Shown here: in pieces, positions 53,113 to 61,862 of the stretch
How the letters are laid out: every line of letters starts with the position of its first letter
Numbering within the stretch: position 1 is the first letter of the stretch
Assembly: GCF_964186585.1 (NCBI RefSeq)
Contig: NZ_OZ075067.1
Location: 1,178,001-1,242,000 of the forward strand
DNA from: Microbacterium sp. MM2322
Lineage (GTDB): Bacteria > Actinomycetota > Actinomycetes > Actinomycetales > Microbacteriaceae
Length of the DNA stretch: 64,000 nucleotides
Direction: 5' to 3'
Program-made: the position numbers and the translations under genes
The notes under the pieces: model-generated
Told to the model about the DNA's origin: nothing
The model's input: the letters and a program-made list of their open reading frames with translations, nothing else
Databases searched by the model: none

Positions 53113-53946
53113 TCAGCGGGCGTCGAGGAGCTCGTCCTCGGCCTCCATGTCGCTGTCGCGGCGTCGAGCCGTCGCTCGGGGCGAGCGCGTACGTGTGCCG
53201 CTCTCCTCGTCCTCGCGCCGGTGCCGGATCTCGGTTCGGATCATGTACCAGATGAAGGCGAACCCCATCACGGCGAAGAGGATCCACTGGATCGCGTAGG
53301 ACAGGTACGGTCCGGGATCGGCGGACGGGTCTTCGAGGGAGTTCGGCCGCTCCACTGGCCGCGGCGTCTCGTCCGTCATGAGGACGTAGGCGGAGTCGAC
53401 CATGACGCCGGACTGCCCGGTCTCCTTGCCGATCAGGTCGAGATCGATCGTCGGCACCTGGCCATCGGCGGCGATGCGCCCCTCGCGGGCGGCGGGCTCT
53501 CCGGCCTGGAGCCGCCCGGTCACGGTGACCTCTCCCGCCGGGGGCGCCGGAATCTCATCGGGTTCGGGCTGATCGTCGCCCGGGCGGACCCAGCCCCGGT
53601 CGACGAGGACGACACGTCCGTCATCGGTGCGGAGGGGAACGAGGACTTCGAACGCACTCGTGCCGCCATGCGGGCGGTTGCGGACGAGAAGGGCCTCATC
53701 GGTGAGGTATTCACCGGTCAGCTCGACCGGCCGCCACTCGTCTTCCGGGTCGAACGCGCCGCCCTCGGGAATGAGCTCCGACAGTGGCACCGCCTCGCGC
53801 GAGTAGTTGTTCTTCACCAGCGTGAGCTCCGCGTCCCGCTCGGCGTTGCGCGAGAACTGCCAGTTCGACAGCATCGCGCAGGCGATCGCGAAGACGACCG
53901 CCATCGCCACGTAACCGCTCCAGCGGAGCGCCGTCTCCCTGGTCAT
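53113..53946 (-). CDS. SURF1-family cytochrome oxidase assembly protein
   Basis: 277 residues. Two helices (about 10-28 and 222-240) flank an outside domain, the SURF1 plan; WQFSRNAERD near the N-terminus and VLVDRGWVRPGDDQ are characteristic. Helps insert haem A into cytochrome aa3. The cytosolic C-terminus is charged and low-complexity. ATG overlaps the stop of the small upstream gene by four bases. Confidence 0.93.
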   Translation of the reverse strand: MTRETALRWSGYVAMAVVFAIACAMLSNWQFSRNAERDAELTLVKNNYSREAVPLSELIPEGGAFDPEDEWRPVELTGEYLTDEALLVRNRPHGGTSAFEVLVPLRTDDGRVVLVDRGWVRPGDDQPEPDEIPAPPAGEVTVTGRLQAGEPAAREGRIAADGQVPTIDLDLIGKETGQSGVMVDSAYVLMTDETPRPVERPNSLEDPSADPGPYLSYAIQWILFAVMGFAFIWYMIRTEIRHRREDEESGTRTRSPRATARRRDSDMEAEDELLDAR

Positions 53947-54146
53947 GAGGCGGATGCGGATGCGAGGGGGAGGACGTCGACCGGGAAGCTCCGCGACGCG
54001 AGGTAGTCGCGGAGGAACTCGACGTGGTCAGGACACGCGACCCACACCTTGCGCCGTTCGGCGGAGTGGATGCGGGGGTTCCGCCAGACGACCTGCCACT
54101 CGGCATCCGTGCGGCATCCCGCTCGGGAGCACTGCGCGACGCTCAT
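53943..54146 (-). CDS. Small Cys/His protein upstream of SURF1
   Basis: 67 residues. CSRAGC near the N-terminus and CPDH in the middle could form a zinc site. Found, to my knowledge, beside SURF1 in related actinobacteria, with no known function. It overlaps by four bases with the gene on each side, so translation of the three is linked. Confidence 0.75.
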   Translation of the reverse strand: MSVAQCSRAGCRTDAEWQVVWRNPRIHSAERRKVWVACPDHVEFLRDYLASRSFPVDVLPLASASAS

Positions 54147-54406
54147 CGATCCTCCCGCGGGGGGTTCTCCTGAATCCGGATGATCCCGTCGTCGGTGGCC
54201 GGCGGGGGAGCGGGCGAGGAGGTCGTCGCCTCGATCTCGCGCGAGGGGCGCTCCGCGATGATGACCTCTTCCTGGTTGCCGGTGTTGGCGACGACGACGG
54301 CGAGGTACGGAAGGACGGCGGCGCCGGCCGCGAAGATCCAGGTCTGCCAGCCGTAGGGCGTCACCGTGACCATCAGGATGAAGCAGGCGACGCGGACCGT
54401 CATCAT
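54143..54406 (-). CDS. DUF3099-family membrane protein (start unclear)
   Basis: 87 residues from ATG 54406, with two helices (about 4-22 and 24-42) and an acidic tail. The DUF3099 family normally has a soluble stretch of about 30 residues before the first helix, and the frame upstream does encode such a stretch (SATSLATAPEVDARSRSRRY). There is no ATG, GTG or TTG in that frame after the previous stop. AGGAG at 54513-54517 has an ACG codon (54503-54505) seven bases beyond, the best candidate for the true start. Confidence 0.75.
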   Translation of the reverse strand: MMTVRVACFILMVTVTPYGWQTWIFAAGAAVLPYLAVVVANTGNQEEVIIAERPSREIEATTSSPAPPPATDDGIIRIQENPPREDR

Positions 54407-54516
54407 GATGATGTAGCGACGGCTTCGGGAACGTGCGTCGACCTCGGGTGCGGTGGCGAGCGAGGTCGCGGACTGCGTGCGGTCGTGCTTGGTGTGGCGA
54501 GACGTGAGAAGGCTCC

Positions 54517-55026
54517 TCAGGAATACTGGCTGAGGGCCGGCATGGACGCAGCGAATGCGACGATGAAGATCAGCCAGAAGGCGATGATCAGCACGAGAAT
54601 TCCCGTGCCCACCCAGCCGACGATGGTTCCGCCCAGCGCGAGACCGCGGCCGTTCTCGCCGGAGGTCTTCAGCTGCTTGAGGGCCATGTGGCCCGTGATG
54701 ACGCCCACGATGGACGCCACGAACGGAAGGATCGTCAGTCCCGCGATCGACGCGATGAGCGACACGATCGCGAGCACGTTGGTCGGACGGGCAGGCACGG
54801 CGTACCCGTAGCCAGGCTGTCCGTACGCCGGCTGTCCGTATGCCGGCTGAGCGTACGGCTGCTGTCCGTAACCCGGGGCGACGGGAGCCTGCTGTCCGTA
54901 GGGTGCCGAGGGCTGACCATAGGCCGGCGGAGCGTACGGCGGGGCGACCGGAGACGACACGTCCGGCGCGGGCGGTGCCGGCGGCGTGTTGGCGGGCTGC
55001 GGCGGGGTGTTCGTGGCGTCGGTCAC
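54517..55026 (-). CDS. DUF4190-type membrane protein with YGQ-rich repeats
   Basis: 169 residues. N-terminal half (about 1-80) is Pro, Tyr, Gln and Gly-rich with repeats of PAYGQP, probably disordered and cytosolic. Two helices follow (about 85-115 and 130-160) with GVITGHMALKQLKTSGENGRGLALGG between, the DUF4190 signature. GTG 55026 with AAGGAG eight bases upstream. First gene of a unit with DUF3099, the small Cys protein and SURF1. Function unknown. Confidence 0.85.
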   Translation of the reverse strand: MTDATNTPPQPANTPPAPPAPDVSSPVAPPYAPPAYGQPSAPYGQQAPVAPGYGQQPYAQPAYGQPAYGQPGYGYAVPARPTNVLAIVSLIASIAGLTILPFVASIVGVITGHMALKQLKTSGENGRGLALGGTIVGWVGTGILVLIIAFWLIFIVAFAASMPALSQYS

Positions 55027-55078
55027 GTCCGTCTCCTTCAGGCGAGTTGGCCTCCAGCCTACCGGTCGGTCACGCCGC

Positions 55079-55084
55079 TAGGCT
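55079..55084 (+). promoter_or_regulatory. -10 box of fabG
   Basis: TAGGCT about 34 bases before the ATG; the gene also has AAGGAG, so it has a short normal leader. Confidence 0.45.
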
Positions 55085-55118
55085 GGTGCGGTTCACCCGG
55101 CTCGAAGCAAGGAGAAGA

Positions 55119-55829
55119 ATGTCCCGCGAACGCGTCGTCCTGGTCACCGGAGGCAACCGCGGCATCGGCCGTGCGATCGCGGAGCGGTTCGTGTCGGAGG
55201 GGTATTCCGTCGCGGTGACGGCTCGTTCCGGCGAGGGCCCCGAGGGGACGCTGACCGTCCGAGCCGACGTCACCGATGCCGCCTCGCTGGATGCCGCCTA
55301 CACCGAAGTCGAGCAGAAGCTCGGACCCGTGGAGGTCGTGGTCGCCAACGCCGGGATCACCAAGGACACCCTGCTGCTGCGGATGACCGAGGACGACTTC
55401 GACTCGGTCGTCTCCACCAACCTCGGCGGTGCGTTCCGCGTCGTCAAGCGGGCAGCGAAGGGGATGCTGCGCGCGAAATGGGGCCGCGTCATCCTCATAT
55501 CCTCCGTCGTCGGCCTGTACGGCTCGGCGGGACAGATCAACTATTCGTCGTCGAAGAGCGCGCTCGTGGGGTTCGCCCGCTCGTTGACGCGTGAGCTGGG
55601 TTCGCGGAACATCACCGCGAACGTGGTCGCTCCCGGGTTCATCGAGACGGACATGACCGCCGCCCTCCCGGACGACACCCAGGCCGACTACAAGAAGAGC
55701 ATTCCCGCCGCCCGGTTCGGTGCTGCCGAAGAAGTCGCTGCCGCGGTCGTGTGGCTCGCGTCCGACGACGCCGCTTACATCTCCGGCGCCGTCATCCCGG
55801 TCGACGGCGGCCTCGGCATGGGGCACTGA
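55119..55829 (+). CDS. 3-oxoacyl-ACP reductase FabG-like (SDR family)
   Basis: 236 residues. Classical short-chain dehydrogenase: TGGNRGIGRAIA cofactor motif (about 9-20), NAG (about 78-80), active-site Ser around 130, YSSSK (Tyr/Lys about 144-148), and the FabG-like VAPGFIETDMT. Closest to actinobacterial FabG1, but SDR specificity is hard to read. ATG 55119 with AAGGAG. In mycobacteria fabG1 is followed by inhA; here the next gene is convergent. Confidence 0.9.
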   Translation: MSRERVVLVTGGNRGIGRAIAERFVSEGYSVAVTARSGEGPEGTLTVRADVTDAASLDAAYTEVEQKLGPVEVVVANAGITKDTLLLRMTEDDFDSVVSTNLGGAFRVVKRAAKGMLRAKWGRVILISSVVGLYGSAGQINYSSSKSALVGFARSLTRELGSRNITANVVAPGFIETDMTAALPDDTQADYKKSIPAARFGAAEEVAAAVVWLASDDAAYISGAVIPVDGGLGMGH

Positions 55830-55835
55830 CGCAGG

Positions 55836-56519
55836 TCAGCGCACCGCCGCGGCGATCCGGCGTGCCAGCTCGTCCGGAGCGGAGAACTGGGGCCAGTGCC
55901 CGGTGCCGAGTCGGACGACCTCTGCCTCCTGGATGGCATCGAACTCGGCGGCGAAGTCACCCCACGCCGTCACCACCTCGCGGAACGTCGGCTCGTCCAT
56001 CGATCCCATCAGCATCGTGACGGGGATGCGGTGCCGCGCCGTTCCCTCCAGGGGAAGCGGGTCGGTCGGCACACGCTCGGGCACGGATGCCGCGAGAGGC
56101 GCCGTGCGTGCGCGCGTCGCGTCGTCGAGGTCTGCGGTGTCCTCGGCGTCGAAGAATTCCCACCCCGGGAACGGCACGACGCCGTTTTCAACGGGGAACT
56201 CCGAGATCGACGCACCGGGGGGCGGCGGCGTCGTGTCGACGAAGACGACGCGGCGGACGACGTCTGCGCGCTGCTCGGCAGCTGCCCAGGCGACGTTGCC
56301 GCCACCGCTGTGACCGACGAGGACGACGGGCCCACCGACGCGATCGATCTCGGCCACGACCGCGTCGATCCAGTCGCTGAGGCCCGTGTCGGATGCCGGC
56401 TCGCCCACACCGGGCAGGGTCAGGGGATGCGGGGTGTGTCCGGCGTCACGCAGCGCGGGGACGACGTCGTCCCAGGAAGAGGCCGTCAACCACAGGCCGG
56501 GGATCAGGATGATGTCCAT
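55836..56519 (-). CDS. Alpha/beta hydrolase
   Basis: 227 residues, single domain. Nucleophile elbow GHSGGGN (Ser about 71), acidic residue in the following half, and His in LGTGHWPQFS near the C-terminus. Esterase or hydrolase of small molecules; substrate not predictable. TAGCCT lies six bases before the ATG; leaderless. Confidence 0.88.
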   Translation of the reverse strand: MDIILIPGLWLTASSWDDVVPALRDAGHTPHPLTLPGVGEPASDTGLSDWIDAVVAEIDRVGGPVVLVGHSGGGNVAWAAAEQRADVVRRVVFVDTTPPPPGASISEFPVENGVVPFPGWEFFDAEDTADLDDATRARTAPLAASVPERVPTDPLPLEGTARHRIPVTMLMGSMDEPTFREVVTAWGDFAAEFDAIQEAEVVRLGTGHWPQFSAPDELARRIAAAVR

Positions 56520-56525
56520 GACGGG

Positions 56526-56531
56526 AGGCTA
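56526..56531 (-). promoter_or_regulatory. -10 box of hydrolase gene
   Basis: TAGCCT on the minus strand, six bases before the ATG at 56519. Confidence 0.5.
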
Positions 56532-56556
56532 CGCCGCCCTCCCGACATCGCCCAGA

Positions 56557-57192
56557 TCAGGGGAGGAGCGGGATCAGCTCGGCCAGATCGACCGGCCCGA
56601 CGACGATGTCGGCGCGCCGACGGACCGCGGGCTTCGCGTTGAACGCGACCCCGAGGCCCGCGGCATCCATCATCATCAGGTCGTTCGCGCCGTCTCCCAC
56701 CGCGATCGTGGCGGACGCAGCGACGCCGTAGACATCAGCCCATTCCCGCAGGGCGTCCGCCTTCGCTGCGGCGTCGACGATCGGGCCGTCCACGGCGCCG
56801 GTCAGGATGCCGTCGGCCACCGCGAGTCGATTGGCGCGCCACACGTCGACCCCGAGGCTCGGCGCCACGATGTCGAGGATCTCGTGAAACCCGCCGGACA
56901 CGACGGCAGCGATGCCGCCCCGCTCGTGGATCGCAGCGATCAGCTCGTGGATGCCGGGGGTCGGCTCGATGCGTGAGAGCACCCGGTCGAACGACGCGAC
57001 GGGGACACCCTCGAGCTCTCCGACGCGCGAGCGCAGACTCGCCCCGAAATCGACCTCGCCGCGCATCGCCGCCTCCGTCGCGGCGGCGACTTCGGCACCG
57101 CGGCCGGCTTCATCGGCGATGAGCTCGATGACCTCGTTGCGGATGATGGTGGAGTCGGCGTCGAACACGACGAGAAATCGGGCGTCAGGCAC
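56557..57192 (-). CDS. serB: Phosphoserine phosphatase
   Basis: 211 residues, HAD family, the short form without ACT domains. Last step of serine synthesis. HAD motif I FDADSTIIRNE (about 8-18), motif II VVSGGFHEI, Lys in the AKADALREW segment, and motif IV GDGANDLMMMDAAG. GTG start with TAGCGT six bases before it; leaderless. 35 bases downstream of glgC. Confidence 0.93.
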   Translation of the reverse strand: MPDARFLVVFDADSTIIRNEVIELIADEAGRGAEVAAATEAAMRGEVDFGASLRSRVGELEGVPVASFDRVLSRIEPTPGIHELIAAIHERGGIAAVVSGGFHEILDIVAPSLGVDVWRANRLAVADGILTGAVDGPIVDAAAKADALREWADVYGVAASATIAVGDGANDLMMMDAAGLGVAFNAKPAVRRRADIVVGPVDLAELIPLLP

Positions 57193-57198
57193 CCGTCA

Positions 57199-57204
57199 AC
57201 GCTA
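57199..57204 (-). promoter_or_regulatory. -10 box of serB
   Basis: TAGCGT on the minus strand, six bases before the GTG at 57192. Confidence 0.5.
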
Positions 57205-57227
57205 TCGGCTGGACGACGACGCACCCG

Positions 57228-58472
57228 TCAGGACGGGATCCGGATGTTCTTCCCCACGACGGTCAGTCCGCTGTCGGTGACGGTGAAGCCCCGGGACAAA
57301 TCGAGCTCCCGGTCGACTCCGACGGTGGCGCCCGGTTCGAGGACGACGTTCTTGTCGAGGATCGCGCGGTGCACGCGGGCACCTGCCCCGACACTGACGT
57401 GATCGAACAGGACCGAATCGGTGATCGTCGACCCGCCGCCCGAGAGCGTCCACGGGCCGAGGACGCTCCGTTCGAGGTGCGTTCCCGAGAGGACGCAGCC
57501 GAGCGACACGATCGAGTCGATCGCATTGCCGATGCGGCCCACGCCGTCGCGGACGAACTTCGCGGGCGGCGAGTTCACCGACTGCGAGCGGATCGGCCAG
57601 TCCATGTTGTACAGGTTGAAGATCGGCAGCGCGGAGATCAGGTCCATGTGCGCGTCGAAGAACGAATCGATCGTCCCCACGTCCCGCCAGTAGTCCCGGT
57701 CGCGATCGGTCGATCCCGGCACATCGTTGCGCTTGAAGTCGTAGACCGCCGCCTCTCCGCGGGAGACGAAGTAGGGGATGATGTCGCCGCCCATGTCGTG
57801 GTTCGACGTCGGCAGTTCGCCGTCGGCCTCGACGGCTTCGATGAGTGCGTCGGTGTCGAAGACGTAGTTGCCCATGGAGGCGAGCACCTCGCCCGGGTTG
57901 TCGGCGAGCCCCGTCGGATTCTGCGGCTTCTCGAGGAAGTCGCGGATCGTGACGCCGTCGGCCGGGTCGACGTCGATGACGCCGAACTGGTTGGCGAGCT
58001 CGATCGGCTGACGGATGCCGGCGACCGATGCCCGCGCCCCCGACGCGATGTGCGCGTCGATCATCTGCTGGAAGTCCATGCGGTAGACGTGGTCCGCGCC
58101 GATGACGGCGACGATGTCGGGCTTCTCGTCGTGGATGAGATTCAACGACTGGAGGATCGCATCGGCGGACCCCGAGAACCACCGCTTGCCGAGCCGCTGC
58201 TGCGCGGGCACCGACGTGACGTACGCCCCGAGGAGCGCGGACATCCGCCACGTCTGCGAGACGTGACGGTCGAGGCTGTGCGACTTGTACTGCGTCAGGA
58301 CGACGATCTGGCGAAGCTCAGAGTTGATCAGGTTCGAGATCGCGAAGTCGATGAGACGGTACTGCCCGCCGAAGGGGACAGCGGGTTTCGCGCGGTCCTG
58401 GGTGAGCGGCATGAGGCGCTTGCCCTCGCCACCGGCGAGGACGATACCGAGGACCTTCGGGGATGCTGGCAT
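57228..58472 (-). CDS. glgC: Glucose-1-phosphate adenylyltransferase
   Basis: 414 residues. Makes ADP-glucose from glucose-1-phosphate and ATP. N-terminal nucleotidyltransferase motif [17 protein letters not shown], the GSADAI region, and a C-terminal left-handed beta helix (about 290-410). Divergent from the glycogen synthase gene with 76 bases between starts. TAGTGT six bases before its ATG; leaderless. Confidence 0.97.
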   Translation of the reverse strand: MPASPKVLGIVLAGGEGKRLMPLTQDRAKPAVPFGGQYRLIDFAISNLINSELRQIVVLTQYKSHSLDRHVSQTWRMSALLGAYVTSVPAQQRLGKRWFSGSADAILQSLNLIHDEKPDIVAVIGADHVYRMDFQQMIDAHIASGARASVAGIRQPIELANQFGVIDVDPADGVTIRDFLEKPQNPTGLADNPGEVLASMGNYVFDTDALIEAVEADGELPTSNHDMGGDIIPYFVSRGEAAVYDFKRNDVPGSTDRDRDYWRDVGTIDSFFDAHMDLISALPIFNLYNMDWPIRSQSVNSPPAKFVRDGVGRIGNAIDSIVSLGCVLSGTHLERSVLGPWTLSGGGSTITDSVLFDHVSVGAGARVHRAILDKNVVLEPGATVGVDRELDLSRGFTVTDSGLTVVGKNIRIPS

Positions 58473-58478
58473 GTGCTC

Positions 58479-58484
58479 ACACTA
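58479..58484 (-). promoter_or_regulatory. -10 box of glgC
   Basis: TAGTGT on the minus strand, six bases before the ATG at 58472. Confidence 0.5.
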
Positions 58485-58535
58485 TGGCGATTTGCGCTGA
58501 GGGGGTGAGGACTTTGGTGCGTGTTCCGTGTGGCC

Positions 58536-58541
58536 TAGAGT
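58536..58541 (+). promoter_or_regulatory. -10 box of glgA
   Basis: TAGAGT seven bases before the ATG at 58549. Confidence 0.5.
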
Positions 58542-58548
58542 TCGGTCC

Positions 58549-59742
58549 ATGCGCGTCGACATCGTCACGAAGGAGTACCCGCCGGAGATCTACGGCGGAG
58601 CGGGAGTCCACGTCACCGAACTCGTGTCGGCGTTGCGTTCGCGCATGGAAGTGCAGGTCCGGGCCTTCGGCGATCCTCGCGACGAAGCGGACACCACCTC
58701 GTATGCGGTGCCCGCCGGTCTCGCCGAGGCGAACGCTGCCGTCCAGACCCTCGGCACCGACCTCGAGATCGTGGGCGACGTGGCCGGCGCCGACGTCGTG
58801 CACAGCCACACCTGGTACGCGAACTTCGCCGGATTCCTCGCGTCGAAGCTCCACGGCATCCCTCATGTCGTCACGGCTCACTCCCTCGAGCCGCTCCGGC
58901 CGTGGAAGGCCGAGCAGCTCGGCGGCGGCTACGCCGTGTCGAGCTTCGTCGAGCGGACGGCCTACGAGAACGCCGCCGCGGTGGTCGCCGTCAGCGACGG
59001 GATGCGTCGCGACATCCTCCGCAGTTACCCCGCCCTCGATCCCGCGAAGGTACGCGTCATCTACAACGGCATCGACGTCGACGCCTGGCAGCCGCGGGAA
59101 GACCCGGAGCTCCTCTCGCGCTGGGGGATCGACCCGTCCCGACCCTCGGTCGTCTTCGTCGGACGCATCACCCGGCAGAAGGGCCTGCCCTACTTCCTGC
59201 GGGCCGCCGAGCTCCTGCCGCCCGAGGTGCAGCTCATCCTCTGCGCCGGTGCCCCTGACACTCCCGAGATCATGGCCGAGGTGCAGGGTCTCGTCCGGCA
59301 GCTGCAGCAGACGCGCGAGGGCGTCGTCTGGATCGAGGAGTTCCTCCCGCGCCCCGACCTCTGCGCGATTCTCACCTCCGCGACGACCTTCGTCTGCCCG
59401 TCCGTCTACGAGCCCCTCGGGATCGTCAACCTCGAGGCCATGGCGTGCGGCGCTGCGGTGGTCGGGACGGCGACCGGCGGCATCCCGGAGGTCGTCATCG
59501 ACGGTGTGACGGGGCGTCTCGTCCCGATCGAGCAGGTCGAGGACGGCACCGGCACGCCCGTCGACCCCGACCGGTTCGTGGCCGACCTCGCCGCGACGCT
59601 GACCGAGGTCGTCTCCGATCCCGAGAAGGCGAAGGCATACGGGCGCGCGGGACGTGAGCGCGCGGCATCCGCGTTCAGCTGGGAAGCGATCGCGGATGCC
59701 ACGGCCGAGCTGTACCGCGAGGTCACCGCGACCAGCCGGTAG
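58549..59742 (+). CDS. glgA: Corynebacterial-type glycogen synthase (GlgA/GlgM)
   Basis: 397 residues, GT4-fold glycosyltransferase. EYPPEIYGGAGVHVTELV at the N-terminus, KPSS-like VFVGRITRQKGLPYFLRA for donor binding, and EPLGIVNLEAMACGAAVVGT near the C-terminus. In mycobacteria the equivalent protein beside glgC uses ADP-glucose and glucose-1-phosphate to make maltose-1-phosphate (GlgM) for the GlgE path. Which reaction this one performs is an inference; either way it uses the product of glgC. Start ATG 58549; TAGAGT seven bases before it. Confidence 0.92.
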   Translation: MRVDIVTKEYPPEIYGGAGVHVTELVSALRSRMEVQVRAFGDPRDEADTTSYAVPAGLAEANAAVQTLGTDLEIVGDVAGADVVHSHTWYANFAGFLASKLHGIPHVVTAHSLEPLRPWKAEQLGGGYAVSSFVERTAYENAAAVVAVSDGMRRDILRSYPALDPAKVRVIYNGIDVDAWQPREDPELLSRWGIDPSRPSVVFVGRITRQKGLPYFLRAAELLPPEVQLILCAGAPDTPEIMAEVQGLVRQLQQTREGVVWIEEFLPRPDLCAILTSATTFVCPSVYEPLGIVNLEAMACGAAVVGTATGGIPEVVIDGVTGRLVPIEQVEDGTGTPVDPDRFVADLAATLTEVVSDPEKAKAYGRAGRERAASAFSWEAIADATAELYREVTATSR

Positions 59743-59769
59743 CCTCCCGGCACGGCCCCGACCGATCGA

Positions 59770-59775
59770 TAGGCT
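59770..59775 (+). promoter_or_regulatory. -10 box of orphan ABC ATPase
   Basis: TAGGCT six bases before the ATG at 59782; leaderless. Confidence 0.5.
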
Positions 59776-59781
59776 GGGAGC

Positions 59782-60567
<786 letters not shown>

Positions 60568-60573
60568 TAGGAT
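60568..60573 (+). promoter_or_regulatory. -10 box of rpmE2
   Basis: TAGGAT immediately after the ATPase stop; gives a leader of about 67 bases in which a small GCGCG-rich hairpin is possible. I see no Zur box. Confidence 0.45.
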
Positions 60574-60647
60574 CTTGCGTTGGCGCGTTCGCGCTGCAGA
60601 CTTTCACCCGCATCTGGCAAAATCCAGGGCACTTCGTGAGGAACCCA

Positions 60648-60899
60648 ATGAAGACTGACATTCACCCCGAGTACCGCGCCGTCGTGTTCCGCGACCTCGG
60701 CTCCGGCGAGACCTTCCTGACCCGTTCGACGGTCACGAGCGAAAAGACGATCGAGCTGGACGGTGAGACCTACCCGGTCATCGACGTCGAGATCTCGTCC
60801 GCCTCGCACCCGTTCTACACGGGCAAGCAGCGCATCATGGACTCGGCCGGCCGCGTCGAGAAGTTCAACCAGCGCTTCAAGAACTTCGGCAGCAAGTAA
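60648..60899 (+). CDS. rpmE2: 50S ribosomal protein L31 type B
   Basis: 83 residues. Type B L31: no CXXC zinc site, with typical [25 protein letters not shown] and the C-terminal FNQRFKNFG. Zinc-free paralogues of this kind replace the zinc form when zinc is scarce, but many Microbacteriaceae rely on it. ATG with GTGAGGAA eight bases upstream. Ends at a strong UUCG terminator. Confidence 0.96.
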   Translation: MKTDIHPEYRAVVFRDLGSGETFLTRSTVTSEKTIELDGETYPVIDVEISSASHPFYTGKQRIMDSAGRVEKFNQRFKNFGSK

Positions 60900-60909
60900 G
60901 CAGCCGTTC

Positions 60910-60939
60910 ACGAAGGCCCCGCTTCGGCGGGGCCTTCGT
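60910..60939. terminator. UUCG-tetraloop terminator after rpmE2
   Basis: Perfect 13-bp stem (60910-60922 with 60927-60939) closed by a C(TTCG)G tetraloop, one of the most stable loops. It also lies just beyond the stop of the convergent exonuclease gene. Confidence 0.92.
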
Positions 60940-60965
60940 CGTTCCCGGGATGGGGAACGAGACGA

Positions 60966-61775
60966 TCAGCGGATCGGCCAGCTTCCGTCGACGTCGGCGT
61001 CGAGTCGGCCGATGCGGACGAAGTACTCGCTGAGACTCTCGGCCTGGGCGCGCGCCCAGGCGATCTGCTGGGTGTGCAACTCGTGGGCGGACGTGTCGAG
61101 TTCGAACCGGGCGGCGATGGCCTGCGCGACGCGCCCCGCCGCGATCGCGTCGGCGGCGGCGTCGTGTGCGCTGTCGAGCGTCACGGCGTAGTGCGCGGCG
61201 ACGACGTCGAGCGTGCGCTTCCCGCGGCGGAACTTGTCGTAGGTCTTGTCGACGACGAGAGGATCGATCACAGGTGATGGTTGCTCGATCGGGGCGACGC
61301 CGTGGCGCAGCCCTTCGTACTTGAGGAGTGAGAAGTCGAAGGGCGCGTTGTAGGCGACCACCGGGATGCCGGCGGCGAACAGATCCCGGAGCGCGGCCGT
61401 CACCTCCGCGATGACCTCGGCAGCGGTCCGCCCGCCCGCGCGTGCCTGCTCGGTCGTGATGCCGTGGACGGCGGTCGCCCCGGCCGGGATCTCGACGCCC
61501 GGGTCGGCGAGCCACGTCCGCGCGTCGATGACGGCGCCGGATGCGTCGAGGACACCCACGTGCGCCGTCACGATGCGGTCGGACCGGACATCGACGCCGG
61601 TGGTCTCGAGGTCGAACACCCCGATCGGACCCGCGCACGGGCCGGAGACGACGAGCGCGGGTTCGGGGTCGACGGCGGTCGGTGTCGGGACAGCGGCCGG
61701 GGCCGTGACGGCGGGGGATGCCTCACCGCTCCACGCGTCGTCATCCCACAGCGGAACTTCCCCCCAGGTGCCCAT
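60966..61775 (-). CDS. DEDDh 3'-5' exonuclease (DnaQ-like)
   Basis: 269 residues. Exonuclease of the DNA polymerase III epsilon type: ExoI motif VFDLETTG (about 52-59), ExoII AYNAPFDFSLL, ExoIII HDAAADAIAAG, giving D-E-D-D with His. The first 45 residues are Pro/Ala-rich and probably flexible. Proofreading or DNA/RNA processing; not necessarily the replicative proofreader. TAGCGT six bases before the ATG; leaderless. Confidence 0.92.
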   Translation of the reverse strand: MGTWGEVPLWDDDAWSGEASPAVTAPAAVPTPTAVDPEPALVVSGPCAGPIGVFDLETTGVDVRSDRIVTAHVGVLDASGAVIDARTWLADPGVEIPAGATAVHGITTEQARAGGRTAAEVIAEVTAALRDLFAAGIPVVAYNAPFDFSLLKYEGLRHGVAPIEQPSPVIDPLVVDKTYDKFRRGKRTLDVVAAHYAVTLDSAHDAAADAIAAGRVAQAIAARFELDTSAHELHTQQIAWARAQAESLSEYFVRIGRLDADVDGSWPIR

Positions 61776-61781
61776 GCTCCG

Positions 61782-61787
61782 ACGCTA
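61782..61787 (-). promoter_or_regulatory. -10 box of exonuclease gene
   Basis: TAGCGT on the minus strand, six bases before the ATG at 61775. Confidence 0.5.
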
Positions 61788-61850
61788 CGGTCGACCCCCG
61801 ACATCCCGGTGGATGACGCGCCGCCCAGCGTGACGCGGACGCACCGCTCG

Positions 61851-61856
61851 TAGACT
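61851..61856 (+). promoter_or_regulatory. -10 box of hydrolase gene
   Basis: TAGACT six bases before the GTG at 61863; leaderless. Confidence 0.5.
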
Positions 61857-61862
61857 CGACGG

